A stretch of 64,000 nt of DNA from Cheiracanthium punctorium (Eukaryota > Arthropoda > Arachnida > Araneae > Cheiracanthiidae), in NCBI GenBank assembly GCA_038373885.1, contig JAWZYV010013030.1, positions 682,001-746,000 on the forward strand. The letters are read 5' to 3'. The position numbers were made by a program, and so were the translations under genes. Positions 47,461 to 57,585 of this stretch are shown one piece after another. Each line of letters opens with the position of its first letter. Position 1 is the stretch's first letter. The notes below the pieces were generated by a model. It worked only from the letters and a program-made list of their open reading frames with translations, was not told where the DNA came from and searched no databases.

Positions 47461-48033
47461 TATCAAATTGTAACGAAAGTTCTCCGCCAAATCTGCTTGA
47501 GGCAGCTCATGCGACACCCCAGCGATTGAACTTGTACATAAAGTTTATGTGATGCATAGCATGCCTAACGGGCATGGCATTAATGTCTAACTCTTTAGCT
47601 AGCTCTCAAGTGGTTCAATACTGATCTTCTTCCACAAGTTCTCGCAGGTGGCCCTCATCAACATCAGTAGGCCGACCAGAACGCTTTGCTCCTTAAATGT
47701 CATAGTCCATTTTTTAACTTTCAGTACCAAACCTTCACAGTTCCATAAGATACATCTGTAAAATCTAAATTACACATATAATTCTTTGACATTCTGTAAC
47801 TGACTTTTTGCAACAGAACTGGAAAATGATGATTCTAATCCAGTAACGTGATAGTTCCATTTCAGACACCTTTTACTTAATGATAACGATATTTTTAACA
47901 ACACAGGGTTCTGAAGCAAGTCTCTTTCTTTCAAATGACAAAAATTGTTTGACAAAATATGAACAAACACACCAACGTGAACTGTTTGCTGACGGTATTT
48001 GTGGTGGCGGGAAACTTTCGTTACAACCTAATA
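47461..48033 (-). mobile_element. mariner deletion derivative, 569 bp
   Basis: The TIRs are TTAGGTTGTAACGAAAGTTTCCC (from the right end, minus strand) and TCAAATTGTAACGAAAGTTCTCC on the left. TA dinucleotides flank both ends (47461-47462 and 48032-48033), as expected for Tc1/mariner. The minus strand carries the N-terminal part of a mariner transposase, and the catalytic C-terminal domain is missing, so the element lost about half its length. It can only be mobilised in trans, if at all. Confidence 0.85.
47505..47800 (-). pseudogene. mariner transposase N-terminal remnant
   Basis: Minus-strand reading gives VSYGTVKVWY, then after a frameshift SGRPTDVDEGHLRELVEED, then ELAKELDINAMPVRHAM and INFMYKFNRWGV. 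These match the paired helix-turn-helix DNA-binding region and linker of mariner transposases. Stops (TAA, TGA) interrupt it, and no DD34D catalytic residues remain. Confidence 0.8.
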
Positions 48034-48663
48034 TTTACCTGTAGACATACACGACAGCCGCCTTGTACCCCAATTCACAAGACTAAATGAATATTGTAAA
48101 AATTTCTTTCCTACAGGTTTGCTTTACCTTAAGAACTGCGGAAAGTTCCAAGATTCTTAAATACAGCTCTATTGACTTTTTTTTTTTTTTTTTTTTTTTT
48201 GATAATGTCAACTAATAAATTAATCTATGAGCTCAAAAAATTTGCGGTAATTCAATATGTTTCGATATTAAAAGTCAAGTATTTTATTCAAAGAAAGTTT
48301 TGCTATTGTATAGAATGACCAAAAAATTGAAACGATAAACACACGCACAATGCGCCCCTTTCTCTGTCTCTACTTTTATTTTCAAAAATATAGAAACTGA
48401 AAAATTTTTACTAAACGATTGTTTTTGTTGTTGTTGTTTATGTGAAAGATAAATCAATACCTTTCCATTGCCCCACGAGCCATTTGATATTTGAATTACT
48501 CGAACTTCGTACACGATAAAAATTAGTGCGTCGTTTCCTGTCAAACTAAGCTCCTTTTCTAAAGAATGATAACATGTGAATAGCTGATTCCCCCCCTCCC
48601 CCCGAAAAAAAAATAAAAATTATACAGTCATTTTGTAGTACGTATGTTGCTGAAATGCATATT
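48034..48663. other. No gene recognised; poly-T
   Basis: Poly-T lies at 48178-48200. No coding signal. Confidence 0.5.
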
Positions 48664-48852
48664 CAGTGAAATCTCTGAAAGTTGGACACTTGCGTGTATG
48701 TAATTCCAACAAAACGAGCTCAATTTAAGGAGATGTTCAGCAGTCTATGTAAATACAAATGTTATGAGTACGTTCTGTTCCCGAGAAAACTGAACTTAGA
48801 GAGGGCCGGTGGTGTCAAACTTAGGAGGTGTTCAAACTGGAAGGTTTCACTA
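48664..48852. mobile_element. TIR element, CAGTGAAAYCT family
   Basis: The left end is CAGTGAAATCTCTGAAAGTT with GGACAC. The right end, on the other strand, is TAGTGAAACCTTCCAGTTTG with AACACC. Related fragments lie at 33640, 42735 and 49390. CAGT-starting termini with AACCTC are seen in pogo/Tigger-like elements, but the TSD here is unclear. It is non-coding. Confidence 0.5.
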
Positions 48853-49389
48853 AGCATGAGACATTGGCTTCTCTCAGTATTTGCTTATAAACTGTAATAA
48901 TCATTCATAATACAAAAATAAATTTATGTTTAATTTTATGTCTAATAATCAGGATAAAAATTTACTCATTGTCTCATATTTATCACATTTTCTGATTGCA
49001 TTAACTTTCACTCTTATGTAATGCCATCTGCGCAGCCACATTTAGTACTCTTTCCATACGAGTTCACACAACAGCCGTTATCAAAAAAATAAGACGGAAG
49101 TACCTTTTTTTTTTTTTTGGTTATTGTTGTTAACTCGGGAAACAATTTTATGGTGGTGAGATTGGTCACTGAGTGAGAATTAGTAAAATTCATCAGGGAA
49201 GGGGGGGGGGCATTGCCACAAAGGTGGAAGTGTAAATTTACAGTCAAATATTGGAAAAGAGCAGCAGATTTCAAGGGAAAGATTATAATTTACACGATTT
49301 TACGATTATAGTACATAATTTATTTTTTGCAAAAATATTTTGGTGACATTTTGTTTAAATAATAATTATGTATAATTTTAATAATAGTG

Positions 49390-49528
49390 TGCTGAGAATC
49401 CACCGAAAGTTGGACATTTGCACGAAAAGTGTTCAACTGATGGCGTTAATGTCAATCTTATGAACACGTTCCATTGCTCAGAAAACTGTCTCACTTATGG
49501 GATGTGTCTGCAAGTTGGGAAATATCTC
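49390..49528 (+). repeat. Decayed CAGTGAAAC-family fragment
   Basis: GAATCCACCGAAAGTTGGACA and following TTGCACGAAAAGTGTTCAACT resemble the 48.7-kb element. The fragment is directly interrupted on its right by the hAT MITE at 49537. Confidence 0.4.
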
Positions 49529-49730
49529 TGCATATCCAGAGCCTTATTTTCGCATAGGCAAATCGGGACTTTGCCCAGGGCCCCCGGCTCGAAAGGGCCC
49601 CCCCTTTCAAATATTGTTCTGGAATATATTTTTTATATCAAAATTTTATGAAAACAAATTTCTGATGGGGGCCCCCAAATTCATCAATGCCCGGGACCCC
49701 CGGTGGTCATAATCAGGCTCTGTGCATATC
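49529..49730. mobile_element. hAT-type MITE, CAGAGCCTTATT family
   Basis: The element is 49537-49722 with CAGAGCCTTATTTTCG and (other strand) CAGAGCCTGATTATGACC ends. TGCATATC is duplicated perfectly on both sides. The interior has GGGCCCCC arms that fold back. The copies at 19864 and 63923 belong to the same family. Confidence 0.93.
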
Positions 49731-51330
49731 CCATAATTAATTAAACCTTTTCAAAATACATTTATTTATTTATTAACGAAAAGCTGTGATTAATTAAATA
49801 ATTTTAAAACATAAATTTATTTTTGGTTTATTTATTTATTGAGTATTTTGATTTTGATTTCACAATCACAATACTTCATGTAAATAAGATGACCAACTGT
49901 ATTCCGTTGGGGGATTTCGTACTGCTTTTCATAAACTGTTCTCCAAAATTTTCCTTTGCACACTTTAGGACTCCTTAAAAAAATGTATGTAAATAGGAGA
50001 TGTGTGATCTAAAGGAATTAGTACTTTTTTATTTTTGCAGAAAATTATAATGCAATGAAGCGGCGGCGGCCACTATGTGTATTTTCGTAATAACAGAGAT
50101 TAATTTTGTAATAAAATGAATAAAATTTTAAAAATCCTGAATGTGAAATTCCGTTAAAATGTATAGAACCGTTTCCAATTTAAAATTATTTTGTATATTT
50201 ACTTTGCTATATTCTTTCAAAATGTGCGTCCGCAGTTGTGAACACCCGATCTGTGAGGGTTACGTATTGTCCCCTCTAAGATCAGATCAATACCAATTAC
50301 CGAAAGCATCATCACCCCTCCAATATCATCAGGGATGATGAACGTGGGTATCCCTCAGCGCATGGTGCCGGAACTGTTCTCACCACTTTGTTCTCGATCA
50401 TCACGCACTGATGATTATCAAGAACCTGATCTCCGGTCAGTGTTCAAAATCTCTGGAAGTGTCGGGTTTCGATTCGAGTGCCACCCTCTCTACCCCTGGC
50501 ATTCAAATATTCTGTGGGCAGGTGGCGGAAGCAAGTTCCCCCCCCCCTTTTAATTTCACTCGTATTTGTCCATGCTCGCGCACGAATAAAGCAATGCCTG
50601 GCGTGGTGTCGCGTGCTTGCCATCTGCTCTGCTTAGTTTTCACTGCAATACACCGATGCATGAAGGACGAACATCTAGAAGCAGGAACGAGGCTGTGAAA
50701 TTCAGATTTTAAAAAGTTGGCGGAAGGAATGGGGCTGTTCAGGATATTGAATGGGATGAGCCTTGCTTGACAGCGAATCCTCTTGCAACCCAGGAACAAT
50801 CGATGTCTGAACCGAAGCTGCAACAACCCGCAGTTTTCTCAGCTGCAAGCGCTAATGCATTTGATTATCTTTTACTGGAAAAGGGAATGTGGGTAATTAA
50901 ATGTTGATATTGCATCAAATTTGAACATAACATAATTTCGTTTCTTTTCGTGCAAAACTTGCTGTTTAGTCATTTGTTATTTCTCTAAGAAAGAAAAAAA
51001 ACAACAGCCGTAGAATATATAGTAGATGCTCTGATGCAGTTCAGAAGTAAATACTTCAGCACAATTCAGGAATATTTTTGCTCAATCATCACTGACTAAT
51101 TGGTTAAATAAACGCAAACACCAACCTCATATACGAAGTAGAATTATGTTAAAATGTTTCATTTTCTCAAGATACAGTGTACTGCTAATCTTAGTGGGGA
51201 AGAATTTAAATCGGATTTATTTTAAACTAGAAATCACATACTAATCAGCATCCAGTGTGGATTGTGTCACAGTCCTTAATTGTATATTTGGTTTCTCACA
51301 GCGTTGGTTATATGCCGGGTTTGTTAATTA
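49731..51330. other. No gene recognised; GC-richer island (about 50230-50860)
   Basis: The island is non-repetitive within the window and has several overlapping frames (50335-50553, 50411-50698, 50503-50826 minus). None has a recognised domain. It may be a conserved non-coding element, a non-coding transcript or an unrecognised repeat. Confidence 0.35.
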
Positions 51331-51800
51331 TTCCTTTGCAGTGGCGCACCCAGGATTTTGGTTTGGGAAGGGGGGGGGGGCTGAGGTTACAAATACTGCT
51401 GAACTCGATTATAGTTATAACTCTCTTATAACGTCAAACTATTCATTACAACTTGCCCATAGAACACAATCCCACTATCGCCGTAATTCGTTTAGTCATA
51501 AATAATTATCCCATCCTTTCATTGATGTTGTACCGAAGTTTAATTTTTTACAACATCACAGCAACATTAAGTTTAACTTTACAGTTAGTGTTTTTAATTA
51601 AACACTAACTGTAAGTGTTTATTTAAAAACCAACAAACCCCACAAAATCATAAGAAATAATTTGAAGACTATTTTTTAAATTTCAGTATTTTAATTCATT
51701 AGTGACAATTTTCAGTTTTTAAAGTTTCGCATCTAACTCTACAGATTTTGGGGGGCTTTAGCCCCCAAACCCTCTCCATGAGTGCGCCTATGCTCCTTTG
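51331..51800. mobile_element. hAT-type element, CAGTGGCGCACCCAGG ends
   Basis: The element is 51339-51792. Its left end is CAGTGGCGCACCCAGGATTT and its right end on the other strand is CATAGGCGCACTCATGG. The flanks TTCCTTTG and CTCCTTTG match at 7 of 8. A perfect 15-bp hairpin lies inside (51579-51593 with 51600-51614, TTAATT loop). It is non-coding. Confidence 0.8.
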
Positions 51801-53700
51801 CATTTATTTAAAGCGATTTCTTATGCATTATCTATAGAGATAAAAGTTTTGAAGATCTTATTTTATTCACAGTTTAGGTATGATTTTTAACAAAAATGAA
51901 TTAGCTATCAAATTTTGATTTGTCCTCAATTAATAAAAGTAATTTAGAGTAAAAGCCAAATTAAAGCTACACGCCAATTAAAACTAAGAATGTAATGCAC
52001 ATTCTTTTTCACCTCCATACTGTGTGCATTAAATATTTGTATTATAATTTCTAAAGTAGAAAATAAATTATGCATCATTATATCACAATTAAAACTATTT
52101 TTTTTTATTACAGTATGCAAATGTTTCATAGTTTTAAAAGTTTGAACTTAAAGCATAAAAGGCTATCTTATGCGTTTTTAAGAAACCAGAAAATAATTAA
52201 ACGTGCATTTAATTACTAAGCAGGTTACTAGAAGAGTTCAACGCGGTAAAATTTTTATGTTTGTTAGCATTAATGTTTGTTCATAATGAGAGGTTTCGTA
52301 ATAAACGGTTAAGAATTTTTTTTCCTTTTTTTTTTTTACATCTATAAATGTACCCCCTGTTTTATATTTATGCCTCATTATGCATGCAATCTTCATCACC
52401 GTACCTTCAAAAGAGAGGAAAAACTGTGTTGCTTGTCCAAGGAAAAGCTGTAAGAAATTTTAGTATTAATTAACCCTGTTTCATAGTTCTACTTTCGCTT
52501 TTCTTGTATGTTTTCTTTCCTGCAAACCTCTAAAGATGTTCTGTCAAAAATGTAAATTTCCCAGCGCGGGAAAACATTTTTCAACTAAACTTTCAACTAA
52601 AAAAAATAAAATAAACGCTTTGAGTTAGTTGGACAACATTGAAAGTAAAAAGGTTTTGTTTAAAAATGCTTTGTACAAGTATTCTTAAAGAAAAAAAAAA
52701 AAAAAGGAGTGCACACAATATTGTTCGCGAGAGTACATATGAATTAATGTATGTCTATGTATAATGTATAATGATGAATATAAATTTTTATGCATAGTGT
52801 TATCAGAAAAATATATCGGGGGGGGGGGGGGGGCAATATCTCTTTTCAATTCTTGGGTCACTAATTTTTTACTGTAGAACTTTCAAGAAAATAAATGAAA
52901 ATGATTTCTTTCGAGTTTAAATAAAGGTAAAGTAAAAAAAGTACTAAAATGAAAAAATCCAGAACTATGTATATAAAAAAGCAAGTATACACGAAAAACA
53001 ATAAATAACCAGTACGATCCAGAATCTGGACAAAGTAAGTGCACTGTACAATTTGAATTCTCCAAAAATTAGACACTTATATGATACCCGCTGTGGTACA
53101 ATATATATTTATATAAATACATATTCTATTCATGTCTTTAGAAAGACTGAAGTACCGCAAAGGGTAAGAACAGGAACTCTCACAAAATGTGGCTCTCTTC
53201 AGAATCTCCATCCTCCTTAACAAAGATTGAAGGGAGTGAGGATTGTACACATTTTTGAATGGGATAAAATTTTCCTTTCATCGAAAAATTTCGTAGAGGA
53301 AAACTTGGTCTTTAATCAGTGACTGATCCCCCCTCCCTCCTTTTAATAAAAGGAACATATTACTCAGTAAGTATCAATAATAAATTTAAATTCCGTGACC
53401 AGTGGTCAGGGTGTCGTAACTGGAGAGTTAAGAATGCAATCCTCAACTGACCACTGAGTATATGCAGTGAACGTTAACTCTAAATCCGTAGTTCCAAATG
53501 TTCTCAGCAGTCATGAACGTATTTGCTTAGAAACACTATTAAAATTTTTTCTCCCTTTCTAATGATAAAGTAAATTTTGATGGGATGCTCTAGAAAAGGC
53601 TCAGGCAACATGTTATGTGAAATGAGCTCCCCTCTTCCGGCAATCAAGAAAACTTGAAAGGAATCTTCACGCTCAAGTTTTGATAGACCAGATCCATAAT
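51801..53700. other. No gene recognised
   Basis: AT-rich with poly-A near 52690-52705 and a G-run of about 17 at 52818-52834. No coding signal. Confidence 0.5.
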
Positions 53701-54201
53701 GGCCTTATCACACTAAAGGGAAAATCCGAGCAACTTTGCGCTGGACCAACTTTTCTGACGGACTTGAAGGCGTGGTTATATTTAAGGGTTGCAAAAGTAA
53801 ACAAACTCTCTCCGACGCCAAATAGTCATCGCATCGCGGATTTGGCGTGCAGGTTCTTATTTTACTTATCGTGCGTTGGTATATTTACATTGGATCGGCA
53901 GCCATTTCGGCAGCAATCTCTAATTCCAAAGTCCACTTGAACGCTGCCATAATTTTATTTACACGTGATTCTGACATCGAGCCAAGCTGCCAAGCTTCGA
54001 ACATAGTCGCCATTGCTCAAAATTGCTTATGACGTAGCAGGAAGAAGTACTCTGATTGGCCGAAATTTCGTCCGACTCGGATTTTTTCCTTCGGAAAGGA
54101 AAAAGTTGGAGTTCGCGGTCGTCAAGGTAACGGCGGAGAAAATCGGCCGGAAACTTGATTTGCAAGGAAAGTTGGTCGGATTTTTCTCAGTGTGATAGCC
54201 C
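53701..54201. mobile_element. 501-bp TIR element of unknown superfamily
   Basis: GGCCTTATCACACTAAAGGG (then AAAATCCGAGCAACTTTGCG) on the left is matched on the other strand from the right end by GGGCTATCACACTGAGAAAA (then ATCCGACCAACTTTCC). The interior is GC-richer than the background, with many CpGs. The short frames inside (53847-54032, 54013-54195) give no known domain. A TSD is not obvious, so the superfamily is not assigned. Confidence 0.65.
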
Positions 54202-55507
54202 TATAAGCTTCCTTCTTCTGCCGTTTGTCGAACAAGACGAGGTTTGACTCTCCTCCAATTAAAAGCATGCCTCTGGCCGGTATTCCTACTTCCACGGAGT
54301 AGTAAAAATCGCACCTTAGACTAATCTGCTAGTGAGTGGCTCCCGATTCGGTTAGTTAAAATTCTGAGCCATCAGACAAACCCATCGAGGGACAAACCCA
54401 AGACTAAAAACTATCAACTACTGGAAAGCCTTTACTGATTTTCTAAGCGATTCCACATGTATATTTTTTTATCTCATCTGCATCTGAGGGTTACTTAATC
54501 AAAAGCCGTGAAAAGCAAGATCCCGAACTCCAAAGAGAATCTTTTTTTAAAGAAAAAAAAGTATGTGTCAAAAATCTTTGGTTACAGATTTTCTCTCGCT
54601 TTTCAAGCAAGCAGAGCGGCGTAAAAGATTAGAGACGGACGCACAATAAAGTCGACCCCTTCAAAGACTCCAGAAGCCACAGATTAGCAACGCTCCATTG
54701 TCCTCCAAGAACAGATCCCGTTTCCAAGGCATCTTCGGGTTTTTGTGGTTGCTCTTAAAGAAAACTACATAAGGGGGGAAAACAGGGGGCGAAGGATTTG
54801 TAAATGAATGCAGCGTTACTCAGTGCTAATTATATTATTATTATCTTAATGCAGCGAATGTGCTAACGCCAAAGTCCTTAGAAAATGCAAAAGACATAAG
54901 CTTAACTAAAAATGTATACACAAAATAATTGCTTGATACAATTTCGTCGAATTTCAAGCAATCGAACACCCCGAAAATTCTGAGGAATAATATTCTTCCG
55001 TCATGAAGTAGAAACTAATGGAAATATTCAATCCAGGTTGCTTACCAGTATAATTTTTTGTATCTTTGAACGGGTCACATTTGGAAAGGAGATTTCAATT
55101 TACTTTATTGAATGCGAGTGCATATTAAAATAAAAGAAAAAGAAAAAGAAACAAGGAGAAATTGATGGAGATTTTAGAGGTCCTCGGTGCAAGATTAGAA
55201 GTCGCAAATGCACGAATTTTATCTGATCTAAATGCTCTATTTTGTTTGCTTCTGTTTCAATGTCTGTCTTTTTTTTTCCCCTTTCTTTAATCTCAAAAAT
55301 TAGATTAGATTGCAAAGATATATTTTAAATCTCAAAAATCTCTTTCCAGTAAGAAAAGTTTAAGTCCTCCGAGCTTTTATAGAACCTCAAAAGAGATTTT
55401 GGTAAAAACTCGATTAATTGTCAACTTCCGTGTAAGAAGAAATAATATTTGTTTTTTCTTAATATTGTGGCGTTCTCATCACTGCACCGTTCCTCATAAA
55501 GGAAAAA
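54202..55507. other. No gene recognised
   Basis: The part up to about 54760 is less AT-rich but shows no repeat or coding motif I can name. The remainder is AT-rich. Confidence 0.45.
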
Positions 55508-55800
55508 CTTAGCTGCCCCACCATTGGCCAAGTGGATAAGACACTGAACATGGTAGACTATTGAAGTGTGTGTGAAGGTCCCGGTCTCGGACCTATTCGC
55601 GCGACGGTCGATCTAACGGTCTACAGTTTTGGTCAGTTTTCTCCAGATGTCACGTGAATACTCGTTAGAACCTCTTAGAAAGTCCTAGGGCTAAGGCACC
55701 CCCCCCATCCTAGAGCTGGATTCTGCCCTCGTCGCTAATTTTTTGCAGTCGTTAACTTTGCCCCACCTTGAAGTCACTATCATTCATTCTTAAGGAGGAG
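55508..55800 (+). mobile_element. tRNA-derived SINE
   Basis: An A-box-like TGGCCAAGTGG lies at 55525-55535. A degenerate B box GGTCTCGGACC lies at 55583-55593. The body has TTTCTCCAGATGTCACGTGA and GTTAGAACCTCTTAGAAAGT, shared with the copies at 14.95, 17.7 and 23.7 kb. The 3' limit is uncertain, and related sequence might extend to about 55,900. Confidence 0.68.
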
Positions 55801-57100
55801 CATCAAGGGGTTCTTGTGATTGGCTAAAAGACCTCCCGATGGCTTCTGGATTCGTTAGCGCAGTCGATAACCAAACAACTGGTTGTGCCCAGTCGACAGC
55901 TAACCACCGGGGGAGAATTCCACCCTAGGTAGATAGACAAACAAAAGCTTAGTTCATACTCGCAGCCACCAGAGAAAACCAATAATGTGACGCCATAACC
56001 GTATTTTATCTCTTCCGTGTCCACTTGCGAATTTTTCAAGCTTTTCATAGAGCTATTTTTAAGGCTGAACAAAGAACATTTTAAACTGAGCTTTCACATC
56101 TCACATAAGCGTTGCATGTTAAAAAGTTCCCATTCATTTTAAAGGACTTTTTTTTTCCCCCTCGTATGTAAGTGATTAATAACTAGCAGGGATCACACGC
56201 GCAACATTACGGACATTCGATTGCATCGTCAGTTTTCTATTGTATCGCATCCACCAACAACTAAAACGCTTCCCACTCTTTTTTTCTTTTCTTTTACCCC
56301 CGTTCGTTCGCTTGCTTGCTTGATATAGCACCGCTGACAATCGCAACTCATTCCTTTTCATAACCCTCCCGATTTAAAACTTCGATTTTTTATCGGTGGA
56401 AAAGGAGAGGCTGGGTGAAAAAAAAAAAGTGCCAAAAACTCAATACAATGGGAAAACAGCTTCTACAATCCCACTCATAGGCCTTCACCCGAGACGAAGA
56501 CCTGGAAAAAATTCTTTGGAATATAAAAGGCTCCTCCAAAGTACAGATGGATCGCAAGAATAGACTCGCTAAAAAGTATTTTATGTTTTTTAAACTTTGA
56601 TTTTGTTCTATACTTAGAGCAGCTGAATAAAAGAATTCTCTCAACTGAACACGCTCATGTGTTGTGTCCTCTTATTTGAGGGATGTAAGAATATTATAGT
56701 GCATGGCTAATAGGTATCTGCAGTATAGAATGCTGAAAGAGATCCCAAAATAATTTCTTTTCGTGCGATTAATTATATATGAACAGATTCAATGACAAAT
56801 AACTTGGTACTGAAAGTATATGTTTCAGGGGCTGAGAGAGACGATGTCCTAACTACTATATATTCATCGTTCTTTACCCACATCACGCGATGCAATAGAA
56901 TTCCATTTTTTATTCCTGTTCTACGTAACTAAAGAATACATTTTTTTTTACTATTATTATTATTTTTTAAGATAATTGCGCATACTCTAAAAGTTATTTG
57001 CCACATGTTATGGGTTTTTACAGTATCGTGCACGAAAGTTTGCTTCGTTAATCAGTATGTATTTAAAATAAAACTTTACTTGGCGTGTGGACAGAAAAGA
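55801..57100. other. No gene recognised
   Basis: Mixed sequence; frames at 55824-56072, 56176-56361 and 56390-56644 (minus) have no recognised domain. Confidence 0.5.
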
Positions 57101-57152
57101 ATTTGGCAGATGCATTTTACAATGAATTCATTGTAAAATGTATCTGCCAAAT
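57101..57152. repeat. 52-bp palindrome, no loop
   Basis: ATTTGGCAGATGCATTTTAC begins the left arm and the right arm ends GTATCTGCCAAAT. The 26-bp arms meet at GAATTC with a single mismatch. The word ATTTGGCAG recurs at about 57180. It may be a miniature foldback element or a cruciform-prone site. Confidence 0.9.
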
Positions 57153-57396
57153 GTTTCGTTGGGGCGATATTCAGTGAAATATTTGGCAGTTTCATTAAAT
57201 GTTGAACCTGACAATATTTTTTCTTTGAGGAATCATATTTCTATAACATTAAATTGATTTAAAACAAAACTTATTAAATTGAATTGATAATCTTTTTATT
57301 TAATAAGAACGAAAATTAAAATAATTACTGTTTTAAATTTTCTCATTGACTACAAATGAACTCATCAAAGTTAAATCAAACAAAAACGGTAACATA

Positions 57397-57585
57397 TTCT
57401 TTAACAGTGGCGTAGCCAGAAATTTTTCATAGAGGGCGTTACGACTACTGCAACTCATATACATGTATACGTGTGTGTGATAAGGGAGTGAAGAATATAC
57501 ATTTTGCATGGCAAAAACTTCCTCATGGGGGGGGGGTTGTGACCCCCCTAACCCAACCCTCTTTGGGTACGCCACTGTTCTTTAA
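57397..57585. mobile_element. hAT-type MITE, CAGTGGCGTAGCCAG variant, copy 5
   Basis: The element is 57405-57577. TTCTTTAA is duplicated perfectly at 57397-57404 and 57578-57585. The terminal bases are CAGTGG rather than CAGGGG, changed at both ends. The interior matches the family (ACTACTGCAACTCATATACA). Confidence 0.93.

Noticed and set aside
53680..54195. Several overlapping frames suggesting a small gene
   Set aside because: They all lie within a TIR element, overlap on both strands and carry no domain.
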